Source: Closterium sp. NIES-65
Lineage: Eukaryota; Streptophyta; Zygnematophyceae; Desmidiales; Closteriaceae
Assembly: GCA_948144175.1 (NCBI GenBank)
Contig: CANXME010002062.1
Coordinates: forward strand, 248,001 to 312,000
DNA length: 64,000 bases
Reading direction: 5' to 3'
The position numbers and the translations under genes were made by a program. The notes beneath the pieces are model-generated. The model saw only the letters and a list, made by a program, of their open reading frames with translations, made no database searches and was not told the origin of the DNA. The stretch's first letter is position 1; each line of letters begins with the position of its first letter. This document shows positions 1 to 9,918 of this stretch, piece after piece.

Positions 1-300
1 CTGGTCGAAGTCTACGCCATGACGTTGATTGAGGCCGCGGACAACCCATCGCACTTTGAAGCGTTCGATGGTACCGTCAGCAGCTGTTTTGATGCGGAAG
101 ACCCAGTTGCCCGAGAGGACGCGTCTCCCCTTCAGTGCTGCGCGATCGGCGAGAACCCATGTATCACGTGCCTCGAGGGCGGCGACTTCGGCATCCATCG
201 CAGCGCGCCATTCCTTAGCGTAAGGTCCAGTGAGGGCTTGGCGCAGGGTTTTGGGTTCAACCGCCTTTGGCGGGCAAGAAACGGCAATGTCGAGGCCGAG
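1..300 (-). pseudogene. Cop-L1 reverse transcriptase, N-terminal part
   Basis: The minus strand encodes the beginning of a copia RT domain (RVT_2 type) in one open frame to the window edge. Recognisable pieces are EWRAAMDAEVAALEARDTW, GNWVFRIKTAADGTIERFK and GLNQRHGVDFDQ. These match the conserved copia block in which a lysine-rich strand precedes the first catalytic aspartate. The catalytic motifs themselves lie outside the window. It continues from the integrase-RT linker at about 300-580. The stretch itself shows no lesion, but other parts of the element are broken, so it is treated as a pseudogene. Confidence 0.75.
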
Positions 301-586
301 AATGTGGAGACCCGAGAGGCCAGGGCAGTGCCGTTGGTCGCTGGTGATTTCCACCACGTCATTGTCCGAGTCGTGGCCGTTGGAGGGGGTCGAGCTGAGG
401 AGAGAGTCGCGCGACCCTCTCCGTAGGGTCATGGAGCACTGTCCTGGTCCTCATCGTATCACTCCATGGGCGGGGACCAAGAAGGGGATCCGTAGGGTCG
501 TGGTCTGCGAGTGCTGCTTCGCTTCATCCTCAGGCATGGCGAAGCTTCGCAGGGGGCGGTCGTAGTCCGCAACGTTGGTTTCCCCT

Positions 587-935
587 CTAGGTGCGGTCGG
601 CATGGCGGTCACACTGGAACTTGCGGATGGTAAGGTCTTCGTAGAAGATCACGTCACGCGCCGCTACCACCCGGGAAGTATCGTGATCAAGGATGTTCCA
701 AGCGTTGTATTCGAGGCTGATGCCGAGATGCACACCCCAATGAGCGTGACGTTCAAACTTCCCCGTGGTTGCCGCTGGCGGCCGATACTGGACCATGCAC
801 CCCCAGACGCGGAGCATGGAGACGTCGCCCTGTTTGCCATTGAATTTGAGGTGTGGAGAGAGGTTGTCTGTGTTGGCGGTGGTGCTGAGCAGGTTGTGGA
901 GACGGACGGCGTGATGCATGGCGTAAGGTCAATAT
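587..935 (-). pseudogene. Cop-L1 integrase C-terminal region
   Basis: Minus-strand reading with the copia integrase C-terminal signature: a cysteine-containing block LRVWGCMVQYRPP, then WGVHLGISLEYNAWNILD and VVAARDVIFYEDL. These correspond to the usual copia sequence LRVFGC...GVFLGYS...YRVWD...VSRDVVFDE. It lies downstream of the catalytic core at 998-1290, but in a shifted frame, which points to at least one indel near 930-1000. It is a decayed fragment with no independent function. Confidence 0.75.
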
Positions 936-997
936 TTTGCGTCAACGTCGCTCTGCTGCAGAAGGGCGCGGATCTTGGTCATGATCGTGCGGTTGGT

Positions 998-1683
998 TCA
1001 TTCCGCGACGCCTTGCTGGGGATGCACGTAAGGGAGGGAGAGCTTGTGAACGATTCCCTTCTCCTGTATGTAAGCCTCCAGCTTGTCGCTCTTGAATTCG
1101 GCTGCACAATCAGTTTGCCAGAGCTTGAGGGTGCAGCCTGACTGTGTCTCCGCATTGGCATGCCAGACCTTGAAGGTCCCGAATGCTTTGCTCCTGTGAG
1201 AGACGTTGGCCACCCAAACGAAGCGAGAGTGAGCGTCGACGAAGGTGAGGGTGTATCCTTCGCCGTTGAGGCCAGGTCTAGGTGAGAACGAGAAAATCAC
1301 TGTAGACTTTCTGAAGTTTCTCGTAACGATTCGTGCCAGGCTCGAGGAGCTTGAAGGGCTTGATGAGTCAGTGCGGCTTCGGGGCAGATGGTGCATTCGG
1401 TGCGCCGAGTGGTGTTGATGGGAAGGGGTGTTCTGTCAGGGCGGAGTAGTGTCCCAGGTAGGAAGACTTGCGCGCGGATGTAGTTGTTGAGAATCTCTTG
1501 GGAGGGATGTCCGAGGCGTTTGTGCCAGAGGTCAGGTTGTGCGCAAATGGCGAGTGAGCGAGCGTTAAAAGGCGATGAGTTTGGCGATGTTTGTGGGTGT
1601 TGGCCCTGGGATGGGTTGGGGTGAGATTGACAGTCCAAGAGCGAGGATGAGATCACGAGCAATGGTAGCTGTGGGTGTGTCAT
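998..1683 (-). pseudogene. Cop-L1 GAG-pre-integrase and integrase core
   Basis: On the minus strand, LWHKRLGHPSQEILNNYI and ECTICPEAA (about 1400-1540) form the HHCC zinc-binding pre-integrase domain. A shifted frame continues with GYTLTFVDAHSRFVWV and KLWQTDCAAEF, then LSLPYVHPQQGVAE (998-1290). These match the rve core pattern D...D...(N)G.AE, with the expected TDRGGEF-like block altered to TDCAAEF. Domain order and spacing are as in copia integrases, which insert cDNA with 5-bp staggered cuts. A frame change near 1290-1300 splits the pre-integrase from the core. Confidence 0.8.
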
Positions 1684-2179
1684 TGGTGTCGGCCGTTTCT
1701 TCAGGAAGGTTTGGGCGAGGCAGGTGGTGAGATGGTAAGATGTGAGGGACTGTCGGGCTAGGTTGTGGTGAGTTTGTGGGGCCGGTGGGCGTGTATTCAG
1801 TGTGAAGGGGGCGTCGAGGATAGGTGCGATAAGGCAGGATGGTATCGCGGTCTGTGGGGGGTCGAGAGTCTGCTGAAGAGCCCCAAGAGTCGCTGGGGGG
1901 TGAGGTACCTGAGGGAGGAATGCCGAGAGGGCGAGGGGAACCGTAGGGTCCTGCGGCTTCTACGGCCGCTTCTGCTTTGACGCACGCTATCTCTACTTCA
2001 ATCAGTTCTTCCTCCGCATGTGGCGGTGTTCCCAAGTTGGGTGCTGTGCCTCCCCATCCAGCTTCGGCATTTTCGCTTCCCCAGCCTCCACCTGCTGCTG
2101 CCACTGCTGCCTTGGCCTCTTCGTTTGCGCGGCGGCGTCGCTCTTCTTCTTCGTGGTGTTGAAACTCCTTAGTTGTCAT
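1565..2179 (-). pseudogene. Cop-L1 proline-rich segment between gag and integrase
   Basis: About 204 codons are open on the minus strand. They begin with a charged helix-like stretch (EFQHHEEEERRRRANEEAKAA) and continue into proline/serine-rich, low-complexity sequence. Its position between the gag domain and the pre-integrase suggests the C-terminal tail of Gag joined to the remains of the protease region. No DSG motif or zinc knuckle is recognisable. It overlaps the pre-integrase in another frame near 1565-1683, consistent with a frameshift. Assignment rests on position alone. Confidence 0.5.
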
Positions 2180-2185
2180 TGTGCG

Positions 2186-2700
2186 TTAGGACCAGGGGTG
2201 AGAAACGTGATATGTTTCCCAGGTCAGAGAAAGGGGGTTATCGTTTGCGTCAAACGCACCAGGGCCGGTATAACGGGTGAGAAGATCAAGGTAGTCGTGG
2301 ACAGTGGGGTCGGTACGAGTCTTGCGGTGCTGAAAAATGGTGAGTGCTGCAGCTAGTTCTCCATCCTTTATGCCTGTTGGGTGAGGGGTTTGCCACTCGG
2401 CTTCTTTGATAATGTCCAAGCCAGCTGTCTGAGTGAGTGACGTGGTGGTCTCGGCGGAAGCTGGTTCAGGGGGTTCCCCTGAGGCGGCGGCTGCATAGGC
2501 TGCTGCGGCTGAAAGACGTCGCGCAGCTGCAGCGGATGATTCGCCTTCCTCAGCTGGTGCTTTTCCTCTGTTGGATGAGGGGTCTCCTTGCGTAGGCGGC
2601 TGTGGCCTGTTCGTGCTGTCTTCTGTGGTGGAGGCAATCAGTGTGCGGCAGTTTCGGCAGAGGCCATCAGGTCCAGGGGCGTGAAGGTCAATCTCCCTTG
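2186..2700 (-). pseudogene. Cop-L1 gag fragment
   Basis: Two minus-strand frames (2368-2637 and 2186-2419) together encode a Gag-like N-terminal region. An Ala/Pro/Gln-rich leader is followed by ELAAALTIFQHRKTRTD and VHDYLDLLTRYTGPGAFDA, which have the helical, aromatic character of copia Gag. The frame changes near 2400, so at least one indel is present. It lies just downstream (in minus orientation) of the LTR and primer-site-like sequence, where gag is expected. Confidence 0.55.
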
Positions 2701-2758
2701 GGTGAGCGTGATGCTTGACCCAGGGGCGATCGTCAGGATGAGTTGGCTTGTGTGACCA

Positions 2759-3770
2759 TGCCGCATCTCCGGAGAGTCACTCTACAACGGTAGTGAGCTA
2801 GACTACGGGGGTTGGCACGAACTATTAGGAGTGATCGTATCTTTGCTTAGTTCCTTAGTGCTTGCACATTCACGAAAGAAATTGGCAAGAGTTTCCACTA
2901 GCAAAGTCGAAATTCTAGAATACTTGAACAAGCAATAACAGGATGACTACATCAGGCACCTAGCAAATCTGCAGCTAGCCTGGTCGACCGCCAACACTAA
3001 ATGATCGACCGCCTGCCAGCATTGCATAGAGGAGCCGCGCCAGCACTGTAGATGGGCGACCTGCCAGCAGAGCATGTCGACGACGTGCCAACGCTGCAGC
3101 AAGGCGGCTGTCCAGCATTGCCCCGTAGAAGACAGCAGTGCGCACGCTCGCAGGTGCGGGCGGACGAGTGGCCCGACTTGGATTGCTGTGAATCCGTCGG
3201 TTGTCATCTGCGCCTGACGATCCACATCTACTTAGGGATACCAGCACGAAGTCGCCTTCATCATCATGACCTCCATGACGTTCGCGTGCCTTCGCAGAAC
3301 TCGCCGAGGAGGTTACCTGGTTGACCTGGACACCACCAGGTGCTCCGGTCGACCACCACGTGCTCCTCGACCACCAGGTGCCTCTGGTCGTCCACCAGGG
3401 CCTCTGGTCGACCATCAAGGCCTCTAGTCGACCACATCTCCTATCGAGCTGCCCCCTGGTCGACGGAACCAGAACTCTTAGCTTCCCTCGTCGACCGTTG
3501 CTCACATGTCAGGTTGACGGACTGCTCCGTCGACCTACCTGTCGAACTGGCACTCCTGGTCAACGGCCCACCCGACGCCCAGCCCAGTCAGCTGCGTCCG
3601 TCGAGCACCCCTGGTCGACGGAAACCCCACAGTGACACCCTGCAGCTTGACGAAGCCCGTCGAGCAGCTCTCCCACTGTGAACGGTCGGCTGCTTCTCCC
3701 GTACATCCGACCAAGTCGTCGGCGTTGCCCAAGCGAGGGTGGGGCCAACACTCCACTCCCAAAAACAACA
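2759..3770 (-). repeat. Cop-L1 LTR (5' LTR in element orientation)
   Basis: 1012 bp with TG...CA ends in plus orientation (TGCCGC...CAACA). Start, end and interior align with the 1.2-kb LTR of Cop-L2: a shared AGCTAGACTACGGG block near the left end, a GGCCAACAC block near the right end, and a middle filled with GTCGAC-type motifs. No second copy is in the window. It is flanked on the left by a primer-site-like sequence and on the right by TCCTG. Confidence 0.7.
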
Positions 3771-3874
3771 TCCTGAGGTAGGAGATCGATGAGATCTCCT
3801 AAGTCAGCGTTGCAATCGGGGATGCCAAAGTCGATGATGTAGACGCCGTCTTCGGAGTGGGCCTTGCCGATGTA

Positions 3875-4240
3875 TCACGGTGTGCTGCTCGGTGTGCTGT
3901 AGTCTTTCCAGTGCATGAGGATGTCACAGGTCTCTAGGTCAGTTGTCATGAGTACTCCGCTTTGAACGAGTTGGTCGCAAGAGAGCAAGTTGTATTGCAA
4001 GTCCCGCACGATGAGGACGTCGTTGAGCGTGATGTGGATGTCGCTGTCGTGCGCTTTGAGGACGATGGTGCCGCATGCTCGTGCGTGGAGCTGCTGGTTG
4101 TTGGCTACATTGATGATGGTTGGTTGAGGGATGGGGTATGCGTTGGAGATGTAGCGCTTGGATCCGACCATGTGTTGTCCGCAGTAGCTGTCAAGGAACC
4201 ATGTGCTATGGCAGTTTCCGCGATGTTGCGCCGAGAGCGT
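3875..4240 (-). pseudogene. Cop-L0 aspartic protease region
   Basis: The minus strand encodes WFLDSYCGQHMVGSKR, then TIINVANNQQLHARACG, LNDVLIVRDLQYNLLSCDQL and LMTTDLETCDILMHW. This is the copia protease layout: DSGCS.HM, then V.VANG......G...., then L.DVLYVP.L..NLLSV..L. The active-site DSG is changed to DSY, which should abolish activity. The frame continues to about 3780 and is then cut by the Cop-L1 LTR. Confidence 0.75.
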
Positions 4241-4306
4241 GAGGTTCGAAGTGTTGCGGAATGGGATACGTCTGACGCCGACAGTGAGGTAGTTGTCGAG
4301 GGGGCG

Positions 4307-4679
4307 TGTGAGAGTACGACGGCTTATGCCAGCTATGCTTGCTTGCCTCTACTTTATCATGCTATTTCTAGCATAGGATAATTATATGCATGCATGAATT
4401 GCTTGATTTCCTAGGCTAGGTGCTTTCCTATATTTTATTATAGTTATAGCACTGAGCTAGGTTGCGTGCACCGAATTCTGGCTTTTCGGTTGCCACCGAA
4501 TTGCCTTCTACCGAATTCGGTAAGGATCTGTTCGGGACGCTTCGCGACCCGCGGAACCTTCGCGTAACACCTGGTTACGGGGCCTTGTGTCGAGCCTATA
4601 TATAGCCTCGTGTTGTACCCAGGTGATCATTCAATTCAATTTGAATAATCTTTTCTGAGCTCGATCCCAGATCCTCACA
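4307..4679 (+). repeat. Gyp-A 5' LTR
   Basis: 373 bp, TGTGAGAG...CCTCACA, with short inverted-repeat ends. The U3 part contains three ACCGAATT motifs (4470, 4495 and 4510) followed by a TATATATA box at 4597-4604, which probably drives element transcription. Confidence 0.95.
4597..4604 (+). promoter_or_regulatory. TATA box of the Gyp-A 5' LTR
   Basis: TATATATA about 75 bp before the LTR end. The same box is at the same place in the 3' LTR (9836-9843) and in the Gyp-B LTR (25911-25918). It is the likely RNA polymerase II core promoter of the genomic RNA; transcription has not been shown. Confidence 0.6.
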
Positions 4680-4680
4680 C

Positions 4681-4697
4681 TTGGTAATCAGAGCGGG
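4681..4697 (+). other. Gyp-A primer binding site
   Basis: TTGGTAATCAGAGCGGG begins 1 bp after the LTR. It resembles the plant initiator-tRNA-Met primer site (TGGTATCAGAGC) with one extra A. The identical sequence is present in Gyp-B, so it is a family feature and not a chance mutation. Confidence 0.65.
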
Positions 4698-5109
4698 TTT
4701 ACACGCGAGGTCTTCAACCGCTTAGTTCCGGCCTTAAAATACCGCGGGGGCGACGACGAAAGCGCCGATACGGGTATGTAAAACCAGTTCCGCGCAATTT
4801 TTCTAAGTCCCCCTCGATTCGGTTTTCGAACACCCCTCAGATTTACTGGTGGAAAGGTTGGAGTTTCGACCGTTCGATCGAGTTTCATCTCAACGGCCCA
4901 GAGAATTTCGCCCAAAAAAGTTGGAATTTGGAGCGTCGGATCAATTTTCTCCTCAACGGCCAAGATCGGACGCGAATTTCGCCTAAGGGAGATTTACGCA
5001 ACCTACAGAATTCGCGCTCGTCGATTCTACAGTCAGTTTGACTCGCAGTAAGTCGACCAGCACCTAGAATTCGATTATTTTCGTCGCACATCTTCCTGTA
5101 AATCGCCAA

Positions 5110-6009
5110 ATGGAGGGAAAAGGAGATATTTCAGTACAGAAAATCGCGGAGTTACGTGCTGAGAATAAGCAAATACGTGCAGCGCTCCCACGACTCGAAA
5201 AACTCCTTGCGAACAAGTCGGCAACCGCCACAGCAGCAGCGACAACAGTAGCAGCAGCAGCAGCGGCTACACCGACAATTCTACATGCGACAACGGCGGC
5301 AGCTACAATTAACCTCGAAGCAGTGAAGCTGAGGCTACCGGAGGCGTTCGATCCTACAGTAAAAAGGAACGACGCTCGTCGATTTGTAGCTGAACTCGAA
5401 ATTTACTTCGAAGCCGTTAGATGCACGACCCCGACAAAAGACGCAATGCGCATACGGCTCGCAGCAACACTGTTACGAGGCCCAGCTCTAGAGTGGAACA
5501 ACAACAGAATAGTCCAAGGCGAGGGGACGTGGTCGCAGGTTCCGGCAGCACTGATCGAACAGTTCGACACGTTGAACAGTAGCTACTACGGAACACGACG
5601 CAACAAGCCAACTAGTGGTATGGGGCGATTGGCACCACCCACGACTGCCGACCCGATGGAGAACGACGAGGGCGATGTGGAGCAGCGGCTAGCAAATAAT
5701 GAGACGTGCAAATTTTGCGGCGCTACAGGACATTGTATCTTGGCGTGTCGGAAAATGGAGAGAAGGTGTGTGGAGCTGAAGGACAAGAACAGTGCGGCAC
5801 CCCCGAAGCAGAAAACGGACAACGTGGCAACTTCGGAGAGGGCGAAAAAAGGAGAATATGATGGCGCAAATTTAAAACGTCACGACCAGCCGGCACCAGG
5901 GGAAATCGCCGAGACTAATGGAGGATCCGCGAAACAAGACCCTGCACCGACCGGGAAACTCCAGCCGTATACCCCGACAAGTAAGAATATTACTTCTCGT
6001 GGGTTTTAA
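5110..6009 (+). pseudogene. Gyp-A gag (internally deleted)
   Basis: 299 codons from an ATG shared in position with Gyp-B gag. Residues 1-85 are helical and Ala-rich, then the Retrotrans_gag core has RLPEAFDP, RRFVAELEIYFEA and ATLLRGPALEW. A CCHC zinc knuckle CKFCGATGHCILAC lies near residue 205 and a basic tail follows. Compared with Gyp-B, roughly 80-100 residues of the capsid C-terminal half are missing, replaced by a short junction around YYGTRRNKPTSG. The N-terminal two thirds differ strongly from Gyp-B although leader and pol are nearly the same. The product would bind RNA but probably not assemble normally. Confidence 0.85.
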
Positions 6010-6153
6010 GCCTTTATTAAGGGAGAGTCAGAAATTAAACCGGTACCGGGTATTATGGGGATCCTACTCCAGAGCGCTAATACGGGTTGAGCGTTCCGAG
6101 GAGTTAATATTCTCTCCCAGCAACACTGTTTAAAGGCTCCCTGTTCCCCACAG

Positions 6154-6474
6154 ATGAAGCCTACAGACCTGCAAAGGCTTAGTGGAAGGTTCCAGGCCCA
6201 AGAGAAGCCGAATCGGCCTCGGATAAATCCTTCTAACCTTTCTCAGTTGAAAACTGACACTGAAGCTGCATCTTTGAGCGCAGGAACTAGGGATAACATA
6301 TTCGATGTACCCTACGATCCTATAAGCGATACCATCTACGGATACTCGGAGAAGCAGCAACCACTAGTGCTCGAGGTGATATGCAACGGGCGTCGCCTCC
6401 AGGCCCTGGTGGACAGTGGTGCATCCCACTCGGTGTGCGACCGCGGGACGTTGGAGAAAATTGGAGAATCCTAA
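6154..6474 (+). pseudogene. Gyp-A aspartic protease segment
   Basis: 106 codons in the pol frame ending at TAA (6472-6474). It contains LQALVDSGASHSVCDRG, the catalytic D-S/T-G motif of retropepsin-like proteases, preceded by a hydrophobic strand LVLEVICNGRR. Gyp-B reads through the same point, so the TAA is a private nonsense change. The frame continues unchanged at 6487. Confidence 0.85.
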
Positions 6475-6486
6475 GAAGAAACCCAG

Positions 6487-6990
6487 TTGACAGCAACGAT
6501 GGTGGACGGTACGAAGCTTCCCATCCACGGAAAGTCAACACGGCAGCTGCAGATAGGGGCGTTGAGGTGGAAGCCGACGTTGCCGATCACGAACATCAAG
6601 GGATTAGATTTCATCTTGGGGCAAGATTTTCTGAAGCGGTTCAACCCCAAGATCGACGGGGTCAGCCGGAAAACGTGCATCTACAACAACGGGAAACGAG
6701 TGGAGCTGCGAAGCTTGACGGATACAGGGAGCGTTCCTAAAACGACACTGGCACGGTTCGAACGGACAGTGAACGAGAGTAACACGGGTTACTTAGCACT
6801 GGTTATAGCAGCAGCAGAGGAGGAGGTCTTGGAGCAGTACAAGGATATAATGCCCAAAGACCTACCCACAGGCGTATCTCCAGCACGCACCCACGAGCAC
6901 GAGATCGTGGAGGAACCAGGTGCGAAACCCGTCTCACGTGCACCATACCGACTGAGTCCAACTGAACTGACAGACATGAAAAACAGATAG
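6487..6990 (+). pseudogene. Gyp-A protease C-terminus and RT N-terminus
   Basis: Same frame as the preceding protease segment. It carries GLDFILGQDFLKRFNP (second conserved block of retropepsin-like gypsy proteases, I.G.DFL..), a linker, then [26 protein letters not shown], the typical lead-in to the gypsy RT domain. It ends prematurely because an A run (5 A here, 6 in Gyp-B) has lost one base near 6978-6983. The stretch 6990-7120 encodes [17 protein letters not shown] in a shifted frame. Confidence 0.85.
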
Positions 6991-7084
6991 AGTATCTACT
7001 AGACAGACAACTGATCCGCCCATCCACCTCTCCCTACGGTGCACCAGTTCTCTTCACTCCAAAGCCAGACGGTAGTTTACGGAT

Positions 7085-9016
7085 GTGCATCGACTACCGC
7101 GCACTGAACAAACAGACAACTCCGTCCACAAGACAGCGTTCCATACCAGATACGGCTCCTACGAATACTTGGTGATGCCGTTCGGACTGTGCAACGCACC
7201 AGCAACGTTTCAGGCGGAGATGAATCACATCTTACGACCCCTGCTGGACGAGTGCGTGGTGGTGTACCTGGACGACATTCTCATCTACTCCAAGAACATG
7301 AAGGAGCACGTGGAGCATCTGCGGAAGGTGTTCGAGATCCTGCGGAGAAACAAGTTCTACGTGAAGCTGACAAAGAGCGACTTCGCCCTGAAGAAGGTGC
7401 AGTTTCTCGGGCACATGGTGAGTGCCGAGGGCGTACACGTGGACCCACGGAAGATCGAAGCCGTCAAGAAGTGGAAAGTACCAGAGAACGTGAAGGAGTT
7501 ACAGCAGTTCCTAGGCTTCGCCAACTACTACAACAGGTTCGTGCCGCAGTACGCTAAGATAGCAGCGCCACTGACTGACCTACTGAAAAAGGATACGCCC
7601 TACAAATGGGATACCCTTCATCAGCAAGCCATGGAGAAGCTACAGACAGCACTGACTACAGCGCCAGTACTCATCTTGCCGGATCCAGACAAGGACTACG
7701 TGGTGGAAGGAGACGCTAGTGACCAAGCAGTCGGAGCAGTACTGATGCAGGATCACGGACGCGGTTTGCAGCCTATCGCCTACCTCAGTAAGAAGCTACA
7801 CGGAGCAGAACTAAACTACCCCATTCACGACAAGGAAGCCTTAGCGATAGTCATAGCCTTCAAGGCGTGGAGGTGTTACCTAGAGGGAGCCAAGACTACA
7901 GTCTATACTGACCACTGCAGTCTCAAATACCTGAAGTCACAGCCGACACTCTCACGTCGACATGTGCGGTGGGTGGACTTCCTGGAAACTCACTTCCACT
8001 ACGACATCGTCTACAAGCCCGGGCTACACAACAAGGCAGACGCGTTGAGCCGCCCCGGACATGTAGCAGGCATCCAGCTCGACGGGATGAACCCTCTGCT
8101 CAAGGGTCTATTCCAACATGGGTACTCCGTGGACGCAGAGATTGCTACAGCACAGACCAAGAAGCTATTACAGTGGGAGAAAGACTTAGCTGTAAGGAAG
8201 GGTTCAGGAAAGATTTGGGTACCGAATTACGCCCCGCTACGGCAGATCCTATTGGAGGAGTTTCACGACGTACCATACGCGGGACATTTCGGGAGCAACA
8301 AGACGTTAGCAGGGATAGCAAAGTATTACTACTGGCCCGGGATGGCAGCAGACGTGCAGCAGTTCGTCACCTCATGCGACACGTGCCAGCGGATGAAGAG
8401 CAGCAAGCAGAAAAAAGCAGGGTTACTTCAGCCTCTACCCGTACCGAAGCAGCCATGGCAGGTCGTTAGCCTCGACTTCATCACAGGACTTCCTTCGACC
8501 TCACAGGGACATGATCCCATCCTTGTGGTGATCTATAAGTTCTCCAAAATGGGTCACTTCATACCGACCAACGCCACAGCTACAGCTGAAGCAACTGCTC
8601 GACTCTTCTTCGACCACATCATCACCATCCACGACATCCCCGCTACACTCATCTCAGACAGAGACCCCAAATTCACGAGTAAGTTCTGGAAGGAGCTCAT
8701 GGGACTGTTGGGGACAAAGCTTGCAATGTCTTCAGCATACCACCCCCAGACTGACGGACAGACAGAGCGACTCAATCAAGTGGTTGAACAGTTACTACGC
8801 ACAGCTTGCAAGGACGACGTCAGCCACTGGAACACACAGTTACCGACCCTAGAGTTCGCTTACAACAACGCATCACATGCGGCCACAGGGAAAACTCCTT
8901 TCTTCCTGTGTTACGGACGGGAACCACTCACACCACAGCAGCCAACCACACCGGCATACGTCCAAGCCGCACATGACTTCGTCACCACCATGCAGCAGCT
9001 ATGGGAGAAGACTTAG
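7085..9016 (+). pseudogene. Gyp-A RT (motif A deleted), RNase H and integrase
   Basis: 643 codons. After the deletion junction near 7120 it reads RT motif B/C ([30 protein letters not shown]), the thumb, and RNase H (DYVVEGDASDQAVGAVL, LNYPIHDKEALAIV, TVYTDHCSLKYL, NKADALSR). The integrase follows: zinc-binding HHCC (YAGHFGSNKT, SCDTCQRMK), then the DDE core (VSLDFITGLP, ISDRDPKFTSKFW, HPQTDGQTERLN). VVIDKFSKM reads VVIYKFSKM here. Because YWQIKM and the first catalytic aspartate of RT are missing, the polymerase is dead. It ends at TAG 9014-9016, where Gyp-B has CAG. Confidence 0.9.
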
Positions 9017-9031
9017 CAACGTCTCACAACG

Positions 9032-9535
9032 ATGCAAAACTCCCAGAAGCAGTATGCCGATCGTCAGCGACGTGATCACTCAGTAGCAGTCGGAGATCAG
9101 GTGCTTCTTGACACGCGCAACTTGAACCTGTCTCACCTCCCATCCAAACTCTGGCCTCGCTTCTGTGGTCCTTTTCTCGTTGAGGCACAGGTGACACCAG
9201 TTACATTCCGCTTGTGCTTACCAGATACATGGAAGCTTCATAATGCTTTCCATGTCCAGCTACTGAAGCCCTACAAGGACCCCAACCAACAGTTCCAGGG
9301 ACGGCAACTACCGCCACCACCACCTGTTCTCATACAGGATGAACCCGAGTATGAGATCGAGCGCGTTCTCACCCATCGGCGCCGCGGTGGCAAGACCCTC
9401 GAGTTCCTGATACGCTGGAAGGGATACGACCCCACTGAGGACAGTTGGGTTGTAGAAGCTGATATGGGCAACGCACGCCGTGCTCTCAAGGACTATCTTG
9501 TCAAGCAGGGTGTATCTCACGCCACCCAGCTTTGA
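9032..9535 (+). pseudogene. Gyp-A integrase C-terminus with chromodomain
   Basis: 167 codons in the same frame as the preceding RT-integrase part, separated only by TAG 9014-9016. It contains the GPY-type integrase tail (RPFRCG-like block WPRFCGPFLVEAQVTPVTF; LHNAFHVQLLKPYKD) and a chromodomain YEIERVLTHRRR ... LIRWKGYDPTEDSWV. In chromoviruses this domain binds methylated histone H3 and directs integration into heterochromatin. The gene ends at TGA 9533-9535, directly abutting the polypurine tract. Confidence 0.9.
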
Positions 9536-9545
9536 GGGGGGGACG
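9533..9545 (+). other. Gyp-A polypurine tract
   Basis: TGAGGGGGGGACG lies immediately before the 3' LTR (9546), overlapping the pol stop codon. It is the plus-strand DNA priming site. The equivalent in Gyp-B is GAGGGGGGAACG (31391-31402). Confidence 0.85.
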
Positions 9546-9918
9546 TGTGAGAGTACGACGGCTTATGCCAGCTATGCTTGCTTTCCTCTACTTTATCATG
9601 CTATTTTTAGCATAGGATAACTATATGCATGCATGAATTGCTTGATTTCCTAGGCTAGGTGCTTTCCTATATTTTATTATAGTTATAGCACCGAGCTAGG
9701 TTGCGTGCACCGAATTCTGGCTTTTCGGTTGCCACCGAATTGCCTTCTACCGAATTCAGTAAGGATCTGTTCGGGACGCTTCGCGACCCGCGGAACCTTC
9801 GCGTAACACCTGGTTACGGGGCCTTGTGTCGAGCCTATATATAGCCTCGTGTTGTACCCAGGTGATCATTCAATTCAATTTGAATCATCTTTTCTGAGCT
9901 CGATCCTAGATCCTCACA
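9546..9918 (+). repeat. Gyp-A 3' LTR
   Basis: 373 bp, same ends and motifs as the 5' copy, with about 7 single-base differences (for example the last ACCGAATTCGG reads ACCGAATTCAG). It is followed by the TSD GGGCG. Confidence 0.95.

Larger units (their letters stand above)
1..3770 (-). mobile_element. Cop-L1: Ty1/copia retrotransposon, truncated by the window edge
   Basis: Read on the minus strand it runs LTR (2759-3770), a primer-site-like TGGTCACACAAGCC immediately downstream (2745-2758), gag (about 2186-2700), a proline-rich segment, GAG-pre-integrase and integrase (587-1683), and the start of reverse transcriptase (1-300). This is the copia gene order, with integrase before RT. The rest of RT and the other LTR lie left of the window. 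The 5 bp beyond the outer LTR end are TCCTG (3771-3775), whose partner would be outside. No DSG protease motif is visible between gag and pre-integrase, so an internal deletion is likely. It sits inside the protease region of Cop-L0. The LTR is a distant relative of the Cop-L2 LTR. Confidence 0.8.
4307..9918 (+). mobile_element. Gyp-A: Ty3/gypsy chromovirus, full length but defective
   Basis: 5612 bp bounded by two 373-bp LTRs (4307-4679 and 9546-9918) and a perfect TSD GGGCG (4302-4306 and 9919-9923). Order: LTR, primer site, gag, protease, RT, RNase H, integrase, chromodomain, polypurine tract, LTR. The LTRs differ at about 7 sites by eye, so insertion was fairly recent. Lesions relative to Gyp-B are a deletion inside gag, a TAA in the protease-RT region (6472-6474), a one-base loss in an A run near 6980, a 118-bp deletion removing RT motif A, and a TAG before the chromodomain (9014-9016). 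It inserted into Cop-L0 between its gag and protease. Confidence 0.95.

Noticed and set aside
575..1141. 188-codon plus-strand open frame
   Set aside because: It is the antisense shadow of the Cop-L1 integrase. The minus strand carries recognisable integrase motifs across the same span.
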